From an uncultured Selenomonas sp. (lineage in GTDB: Bacteria; Bacillota; Negativicutes; Selenomonadales; Selenomonadaceae), in the NCBI GenBank assembly GCA_945494195.1, contig CALYVJ010000077.1, positions 1 to 7,312 on the forward strand: a DNA stretch of 7,312 bases, read 5' to 3'. Positions 1 through 4,379 of this stretch are shown piece by piece. The notes under the pieces are model-generated. The model did no database searches, was not told the DNA's origin, and saw nothing but the letters and a program-made list of their open reading frames with translations. The stretch's first letter is position 1, and every line of letters starts with the position of its first letter. The translations under genes and the position numbers were made by a program.

Positions 1-90
1 CCTTTAATTTCTTAGAACTTTGTTCTGCTGGAATGGATACTGCAATTCTATTGTACCGCCTTTCGCCGTACTCTGTAAATGATGTTTATA

Positions 91-120
91 ATTATACATC
101 TATGTTGTATATTTTTGCAA
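91..120 (-). promoter_or_regulatory. candidate leftward sigma-A promoter
   Basis: On the minus strand a -35-like TTGCAA (115-120) is followed after 18 bases by a perfect -10, TATAAT (91-96). Transcription would start near position 84 and run out of the left edge, giving a leader of at least 80 nt. The last minus-strand bases at the edge read AAAGG, which could be the beginning of a ribosome site for a gene starting just outside the window; that part is inference. It would be divergent from the promoter of the glycosyltransferase gene. AT-rich intergenic DNA produces such matches by chance, so confidence is moderate to low. Confidence 0.4.
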
Positions 121-180
121 GCATTTTTTCCAAAAGTATTCCTTTATGCAAAAATTGATGAAGAAAACCCTCGCCAGTCG

Positions 181-189
181 TGTTATAAT
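181..189 (+). promoter_or_regulatory. extended -10 promoter of the glycosyltransferase gene
   Basis: The bases TG-T-TATAAT form a complete extended -10 element (TGn followed by a consensus -10 at 184-189). No good -35 lies at the usual distance; the nearest, TTGATG at 155-160, is 23 bases away. Extended -10 promoters are known to work without a strong -35. Transcription would start near 196, leaving a leader of about 26 nt that contains the ribosome site AGGAG at 211-215, six bases before the ATG at 222. Confidence 0.6.
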
Positions 190-221
190 AAGGAGCGATC
201 CACCAAATAAAGGAGAACTTT

Positions 222-1055
222 ATGAAAAAAACAAAAAAACGAAGGATAGTCTTCAGCCTCCTTCGCTTCGTCTTTTTACTCATTCTGATATTCTTCCTCG
301 CCTTTTTCCTGGCCGGCGGAACCTCGGTTTTTTCGCCGAAAACCTGGCAGCACATCGGCGACTTTCTCCCCAAGGTCGAAGCCCAGCTTCCCGCCATTCA
401 GCAAACCGATTCGCGCGTTACTATCAGTACCTCGGATCGAATCAGCCGATTCTTCTTCATCAAACGGGCCGTCGACAGCCGTATTGACCATGACCACTAC
501 GTCAAGCTGCGCGATATTCCCGAATCGATGCAACAGGCCATCGTTGCCGTGGAAGATACCCGTTTTTACAGCCATCACGGCTTCGACATTCAGGGAATCC
601 TGCGGGCTACACTCGTCAATATCCAATACGGTCAAATCGAAGAGGGCGCCAGCACCATCACCCAGCAGCTAGTCAAAAACCTTTTTCTTTCCAACGAACA
701 GTCCTACGGACGCAAAGCAGAGGAACTGCTGTTGGCTCTTGACCTTGAAGCCAACTACAGCAAAGATGAAATTCTCGAACTGTATCTCAATACCATTTAC
801 TACCGTTCCAATTTTTACGGGCTACGGCCAGCCGCAGAAGGCTATTTCGGCAAGAAGCCCTCAGCACTGCAGCTGCCCGAATCCGCAATGCTGGCAGGAC
901 TTCCCAATGCCCCTTCCCTCTACTCTCCTTATGTCGATTTCCTCATGGCCAAAAAACGTCAATTCATCGTCATCGACGCCATGGAGCACAACGGCTATAT
1001 CGACAAAAACACGGCGGCCTCCGCCAAAATCAAACCAATCTATCTGGCGCACTAA
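222..1055 (+). CDS. monofunctional GT51 peptidoglycan glycosyltransferase (transglycosylase)
   Basis: This 277-residue protein should polymerise lipid II into glycan strands on the outer face of the cytoplasmic membrane. A basic N-terminus (residues 1-8) precedes one hydrophobic anchor (about 10-32). All five GT51 motifs are visible: EDTRFYSHHG at 111-120 with the likely catalytic Glu111; GASTITQQLVKN at 142-153; RKAEE at 164-168 with the second conserved Glu168, leading into ILELYLN; GLRPAAEGYFGK at 200-211; and ESAMLAGLPNAPSLYSP at 220-236. The 57-residue spacing between the two glutamates matches the family. The penicillin-binding domain of class A PBPs is absent; the protein stops about 40 residues after motif five, in a stretch resembling the PBP1 interdomain region, so it is glycosyltransferase-only and MtgA-like. 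The start is supported by AGGAG six bases upstream. It is monocistronic, ending in a terminator. A truncated bifunctional PBP is unlikely because the strong terminator follows directly. Confidence 0.93.
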   Translation: MKKTKKRRIVFSLLRFVFLLILIFFLAFFLAGGTSVFSPKTWQHIGDFLPKVEAQLPAIQQTDSRVTISTSDRISRFFFIKRAVDSRIDHDHYVKLRDIPESMQQAIVAVEDTRFYSHHGFDIQGILRATLVNIQYGQIEEGASTITQQLVKNLFLSNEQSYGRKAEELLLALDLEANYSKDEILELYLNTIYYRSNFYGLRPAAEGYFGKKPSALQLPESAMLAGLPNAPSLYSPYVDFLMAKKRQFIVIDAMEHNGYIDKNTAASAKIKPIYLAH

Positions 1056-1086
1056 AAAAGACTTCCCAATCTGGGAAGTCTTTTTT
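1054..1086. terminator. bidirectional intrinsic terminator
   Basis: A perfect 15-bp inverted repeat (1054-1068 with 1072-1086) encloses a 3-base loop. The nine inner pairs are GACTTCCCA with TGGGAAGTC, and they are flanked by six A on the left and six T on the right. Transcripts from either strand therefore have a hairpin with a U-run. The hairpin overlaps the last two bases of the glycosyltransferase stop codon and lies 2 bases beyond the stop of the convergent secreted-protein gene, so it serves both. Confidence 0.92.
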
Positions 1087-1088
1087 CA

Positions 1089-1655
1089 TCATTTCTTTTT
1101 GCTGTTGTTCTTCAACTGTTCCGTAGCAGCCCGCTCGAAATGTTTATAGAACTGCTCGCACATATTATTGTAGGTGGCAACCGTATTGCCTTCGTTGCTG
1201 TTGGCACGAATCTCATAGGTGAACAGGAGTTCATCGCTGCCTGCTTTATAAACATCAAAGAAGAAGGTCGTGCGGCTGCTGTTAGCCACGGTCAAAACAA
1301 CGTATGCATCTGCATAATTGCCAACATTTTCTTTGAATACCTTGGCAGCCTGACGGCGGTCCAGGGATTTGATATCAACATTCGATGCCGTCTTGATCCC
1401 ATCGGCTACCGTATCATACGAGGCAACATAGCTATGGGATACGCGGCTAGCATCAAAGATAATCTGCGTCAACATCGTCTTATCCGGCGACTGCGGATCC
1501 ACCTGCTGATAACGCGGTGCAGCAACAGCCAAGCGCTTGATTGTCGTGATATCCGCTCCATCCTGAACAGTCGTCTTATCCGCATTAGCAAAAGCAGCCT
1601 GGGTGCCAAATACGACCAGGCAAAGAACCACCAGCATCTGAACGATTTTCTTCAT
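1089..1655 (-). CDS. secreted protein of unknown function, possibly TolB-N/CsgG-like fold
   Basis: This 188-residue protein carries a classical Sec signal peptide: MKK, a hydrophobic core (about residues 4-17), and an AFA motif ending at residue 23 before NADK, so about 165 residues are exported. No lipobox cysteine is present, so it is probably a soluble periplasmic protein. An in-frame upstream ATG at 1703 exists, but GGAGGG about seven bases before the ATG at 1655 and the signal peptide favour the shorter form. The mature part begins with IKRLAVAAPRY, has a helical middle rich in charged residues, then a strand-rich segment (DAYVVLTVANSSRTTFFFDVYK) before a basic tail ending KKK. This strand-helix order resembles TolB-N or CsgG-type domains, but that is only an impression; I do not recognise the family. 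It lies 97 bases downstream of sdaAA in the same direction, with no terminator visible between them, and shares its terminator with the convergent glycosyltransferase gene. Confidence 0.85.
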   Translation of the reverse strand: MKKIVQMLVVLCLVVFGTQAAFANADKTTVQDGADITTIKRLAVAAPRYQQVDPQSPDKTMLTQIIFDASRVSHSYVASYDTVADGIKTASNVDIKSLDRRQAAKVFKENVGNYADAYVVLTVANSSRTTFFFDVYKAGSDELLFTYEIRANSNEGNTVATYNNMCEQFYKHFERAATEQLKNNSKKK

Positions 1656-1708
1656 GGACTTTCCCTCCATATATAAAATGTTTGCGAATCCATCTCGCAT
1701 CATTACTT

Positions 1709-1714
1709 ATTCTA
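1709..1714 (-). promoter_or_regulatory. weak candidate -10 for the secreted-protein gene
   Basis: On the minus strand TAGAAT lies about 54 bases upstream of the start codon. The only recognisable -35-like sequence, TTGCTG at 1736-1741, is 21 bases away, which is too far for a standard promoter, and no TGn extension is present. The gene may instead be read through from sdaAA. The gap 1656-1752 holds no other clear signal. Confidence 0.25.
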
Positions 1715-1752
1715 CACTATTTTCGTCGAATCTTCCAGCAACTCATGAAACT

Positions 1753-2646
1753 TTAATCCGATAAAGGGGGGCATGAATCCGGGTAAATCCGCCGTTCCAC
1801 CGCCTTGGCCGTCGGCGTCGTAGCCAATCCCCCTTCGCTGGTTTCACGAAGCGATTTTGGCAACGCCTTGCCGATGCGATTCATGGCATCGATTACCTCA
1901 TCCACAGGAATCACAGAACGGATTCCCGAAAGGGTCATATCCGCGGCCAGCATTGCCTCCACTACAGCAAAACCATTGCGCTTGACACAAGGCACTTCTA
2001 CCAGTCCCGCCACTGGATCACAAACCAGTCCCAAAAGATTCTTGATGGACAGCGCACAAGCATTGCCGACCATAGACGGAGTACCTCCAGCCAATTCCAC
2101 GAGAGCCCCCGCTGCCATACCAGCTGCCGTGCCGCACTCAGCCTGGCAGCCGCCCTCCGCACCAGCAATCGAAGCATTCTGATCGACCACCATGCCAATA
2201 CCAGCTGCCGTAAAGAGCGCTTTGATAACCACCTCATCGGAAAGGTTCCGTTCCTCCCGCGCGGCATAAAGCGCGGCTGGCACGATTCCACAGGACCCCG
2301 CCGTCGGACAGGCAACAATACGGCCCATGACCGCATTAACTTCACTGATTCCCACCGCATAAGCTGCAGCCGCTAAAGCCTGGGGCCCCAGATAACCATT
2401 TTCTCTGCTCGCAAACAGCTGCTTCGAATCTCCTCCCGTAAGCCCGCTTACGGAATGCTCGGTATTCTTGATCCCGCGTTCAATCGAAGCCTGCATAACC
2501 GTCCAATTCTGCTTCATCCCATCGAGAATTGCCTCCCGGGACCGTTGGCTGACATGCATCTCCCGGGCAATGACGATTTCATGAATCGGCAATTCCTTCT
2601 CTTCGGCCATCGCGATGAGTTCCCCCATCGTATTGAAATTAATCAT
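1753..2646 (-). CDS. sdaAA: L-serine dehydratase, iron-sulfur-dependent, alpha subunit
   Basis: With SdaAB this 297-residue cytoplasmic subunit forms an oxygen-sensitive [4Fe-4S] enzyme that deaminates L-serine to pyruvate and ammonia without pyridoxal phosphate. Family motifs are clear: CPTAGSCGIVPA at 113-124; GAEGGCQAECGTAAGMAAGA around 162-181; and CDPVAGLVEVPC at 209-220, whose two cysteines ten residues apart match cluster ligands known in the family. Other cysteines are at 167, 171, 197 and 292. The length is close to the usual 290 or so residues, with a C-terminal extension after ATTPT ending in a short tail containing Cys292. The ATG is preceded by GGAAG at six bases, with GAGG further upstream, and lies 20 bases after the sdaAB stop, so translation is probably coupled through one mRNA. 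No terminator is visible after its stop codon. Confidence 0.96.
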   Translation of the reverse strand: MINFNTMGELIAMAEEKELPIHEIVIAREMHVSQRSREAILDGMKQNWTVMQASIERGIKNTEHSVSGLTGGDSKQLFASRENGYLGPQALAAAAYAVGISEVNAVMGRIVACPTAGSCGIVPAALYAAREERNLSDEVVIKALFTAAGIGMVVDQNASIAGAEGGCQAECGTAAGMAAGALVELAGGTPSMVGNACALSIKNLLGLVCDPVAGLVEVPCVKRNGFAVVEAMLAADMTLSGIRSVIPVDEVIDAMNRIGKALPKSLRETSEGGLATTPTAKAVERRIYPDSCPPLSD

Positions 2647-2666
2647 CGTAATCTTCCATCCTCACA

Positions 2667-3329
2667 TCAGATTGCCGGAATAGCAAAGGCATTTTCAACC
2701 TCATAAACCTCGCGGCACTCCTCCATCACATCATCAGCAGGCTGATCGTCCAGCTCCATAATCATCATAGCCGTCTCTCCACGATTCTGCCGGGACACGC
2801 GCATAAACGCAATATTTACCTCATAGCGTGACAAAATCCGGGTAACCTGCGTGATAACCCCAGGACGATCCCGATGAATCGTGATAAGCGCCGGATATTG
2901 GCCAGTGAGCTCTACTGAATAGCCATCGATATTCGTAATGAGGATATTCCCTCCGCCCACCGACGCCCCGCGGACTCTCGCTACCCGGCCAGTATTTCCC
3001 ACCAGATAAATAACTGCCGTATTGGGATGCGCCTCATCAAGATTCACCGTCTGGAAACTATAGTCCAGCCCCTGCTCTTTGGCTATATCCAGTGCATCGC
3101 GGATACGCTCATCCTCAGGGGAAAAACCAAGAATCCCCGCAATCAGCGCCTTATCCGTACCATGCCCCCGATACGTCTGCGCAAAGGACCCATGCAGATT
3201 AATCTCTGCCTTCACCGCCGGCTCTCCCAAAATCTTACGAGCCATTAATCCCAACCGCACGGCACCAGCTGTATGCGAACTTGACGGGCCAATCATCACT
3301 GGCCCGACAATATCAAATACTCCATGCAT
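2667..3329 (-). CDS. sdaAB: L-serine dehydratase, iron-sulfur-dependent, beta subunit
   Basis: The 220-residue beta subunit pairs with SdaAA to make the active serine dehydratase. The N-terminal part is the family's beta domain, with the signature GPSSSHTAGAVRLG at residues 14-27 and HGSFAQTYRGHGTDKA at 46-61. The C-terminal part, about 147-220, is an ACT domain (ALITIHRDRPGVITQVTRIL and following), a fold that often binds an amino acid and may sense serine; that role is inferred from the family. The start is supported by GAGGTGAT immediately upstream. It precedes sdaAA by 20 bases, in the order usual for Firmicutes. It follows dapA after 69 bases that contain a hairpin but no convincing promoter, so it probably depends on the dapA promoter. 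It is full length with no missing motif. Confidence 0.96.
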   Translation of the reverse strand: MHGVFDIVGPVMIGPSSSHTAGAVRLGLMARKILGEPAVKAEINLHGSFAQTYRGHGTDKALIAGILGFSPEDERIRDALDIAKEQGLDYSFQTVNLDEAHPNTAVIYLVGNTGRVARVRGASVGGGNILITNIDGYSVELTGQYPALITIHRDRPGVITQVTRILSRYEVNIAFMRVSRQNRGETAMMIMELDDQPADDVMEECREVYEVENAFAIPAI

Positions 3330-3350
3330 GAATTCATCACCTCGAATGAC

Positions 3351-3378
3351 AAAGCCTTCCCCTGCAGGGGAAGGCTTT
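3351..3378. terminator. strong hairpin between dapA and sdaAB, weak or partial terminator
   Basis: A perfect 12-bp inverted repeat, AAAGCCTTCCCC with GGGGAAGGCTTT, encloses the loop TGCA. On the minus strand, which carries the genes, the stem is followed only by GTCATTC, so there is no proper U-run and full termination is doubtful. The plus-strand side has a better T-rich tail (TTTTGTGTTT), but no rightward gene precedes it. The stem ends seven bases before the sdaAB ribosome site. It could act as a partial terminator, a 3' stabiliser for dapA mRNA, or a processing site that sets the dapA to sda ratio. Confidence 0.55.
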
Positions 3379-3398
3379 TGTGTTTATGCTTTTGCTTC

Positions 3399-4286
3399 TT
3401 ATTTTATGAGGCCATGATTCCTGAGTGCTGCCTCAAGTTTTGCCTCATTCTCCGGCTCCATCTCGCACAACGGCATGCGCAGCGGGCCAGCATCATAGCC
3501 GAGCTTCCGCATCGCAACTTTAACCGGGATCGGGTTGACTTCACAGAACAGTGCATCGATGAGATCCGTATAATCAATCTGCATCTTAGCTGCTTTTTCC
3601 GTATCTCCATCAAAGAACGCCTGGCACATATCGTGCGTTTCCTTCGGTGCCACGTTAGAAAGCACCGAAATGACGCCCTGGCCACCGAGAGACAGGATGG
3701 GCACAATCTGGTCATCGTTACCAGAATACAGCACCAAGTCATCCCCTACAGCAGCTTTGAGGCGAAGAATCTTCGACAAATCGCCATTTGCCTCTTTGAC
3801 CGCTACAATATTCGGATGTTTCGAGAGCTTGACATAAGACTCTGTGGAAATGGCTACCCCCGTACGGGACGGCACATCATAAAGAACAATTGGGATATTT
3901 ACCGCATCAGCAATAGCCGTATAATGAGCCACCAAGCCCTTCTGCGTGCATTTGTTATAATACGGCGTAACCACCAGCAGAGCATCCGCACCAACTTCTT
4001 CTGCATACTTCGACAACGCAATCGCATAGGACGTCTCGTTCGACCCCGTACCAGCAATAACCGGAATGCGGCCCTTTACCTGTTCTACCGCAAACTTGAT
4101 AGCCGCCCGATGTTCAGCATCCGACATCGTAGCAGACTCTCCGGTCGTTCCCGTGATTACGATTGCATCCGTACCGCCCTTGATCTGGTCCTCGATAATG
4201 CGGCCCAGTTCCGGAAAATTGATACCGTCTTCCGTGTACGGAGTGATAATTGCGACTGCAGCGCCCTTGAAAATTGGTTTCTTCAT
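3399..4286 (-). CDS. dapA: 4-hydroxy-tetrahydrodipicolinate synthase (dihydrodipicolinate synthase)
   Basis: This 295-residue class I aldolase condenses pyruvate with aspartate 4-semialdehyde, the first committed step to diaminopimelate and lysine, in the cytoplasm. The TIM-barrel family residues are present at a constant +3 offset from the E. coli enzyme: GTTGE with Thr47 and Thr48, Tyr110 in VTPYYN, Tyr136 in LYDVPSRTG with substrate-binding Arg141, and Schiff-base Lys164 in VAVKEANGD. Arg141 and GTTGE favour this function over N-acetylneuraminate lyase and other relatives. At the lysine inhibitor site His59, Asn83 and Tyr109 are kept, but the equivalents of E. coli His53 and Glu84 are Asp56 and Tyr87. 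The ATG at 4286 has GGGAGG seven bases upstream. An in-frame GTG 15 bases earlier overlaps that ribosome site and is rejected. It has its own promoter and is probably the first gene of an operon with sdaAB and sdaAA. Confidence 0.96.
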   Translation of the reverse strand: MKKPIFKGAAVAIITPYTEDGINFPELGRIIEDQIKGGTDAIVITGTTGESATMSDAEHRAAIKFAVEQVKGRIPVIAGTGSNETSYAIALSKYAEEVGADALLVVTPYYNKCTQKGLVAHYTAIADAVNIPIVLYDVPSRTGVAISTESYVKLSKHPNIVAVKEANGDLSKILRLKAAVGDDLVLYSGNDDQIVPILSLGGQGVISVLSNVAPKETHDMCQAFFDGDTEKAAKMQIDYTDLIDALFCEVNPIPVKVAMRKLGYDAGPLRMPLCEMEPENEAKLEAALRNHGLIK

Positions 4287-4337
4287 GAAAAAGCCTCCCA
4301 CATATGAGTCTCTATTTAGCTTTCAATCGTTCCTATT

Positions 4338-4366
4338 ATTATCCCATGATATTTATGCAAAGTCAA
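4338..4366 (-). promoter_or_regulatory. sigma-A promoter of dapA
   Basis: On the minus strand TTGACT (4361-4366) and GATAAT (4338-4343) are separated by exactly 17 bases, and TGG directly before the -10 also supplies an extended -10. Transcription should start near 4331, giving a leader of about 45 nt. That is too short for a lysine riboswitch, and none is visible. The promoter lies wholly in the 93-base gap after the protease gene, so dapA need not depend on upstream transcription. Confidence 0.85.
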
Positions 4367-4379
4367 CGCATATAACCCG

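Noticed and set aside
14..26. AGAAC-TTT-GTTCT inverted repeat resembling a Firmicute LexA (SOS) box
   Set aside because: The half-sites GAAC and GTTC are separated by three bases instead of the four in the known site, and no SOS gene is visible beside it.
1140..1676. Rightward ORF of 178 codons opposite the secreted-protein gene
   Set aside because: The minus-strand gene has a signal peptide and GGAGGG ribosome site; the rightward frame has neither and is interpreted as a shadow.
3324..4307. Long rightward ORF of 327 codons opposite dapA
   Set aside because: It is fully antisense to dapA, which has complete catalytic motifs, a strong ribosome site and a promoter. The antisense frame has no ribosome site and its product shows no recognisable domain.
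4287..4331. Possible lysine riboswitch upstream of dapA
   Set aside because: The predicted leader is only about 45 nt, far shorter than the roughly 170-nt lysine riboswitch, and no matching stems are present.
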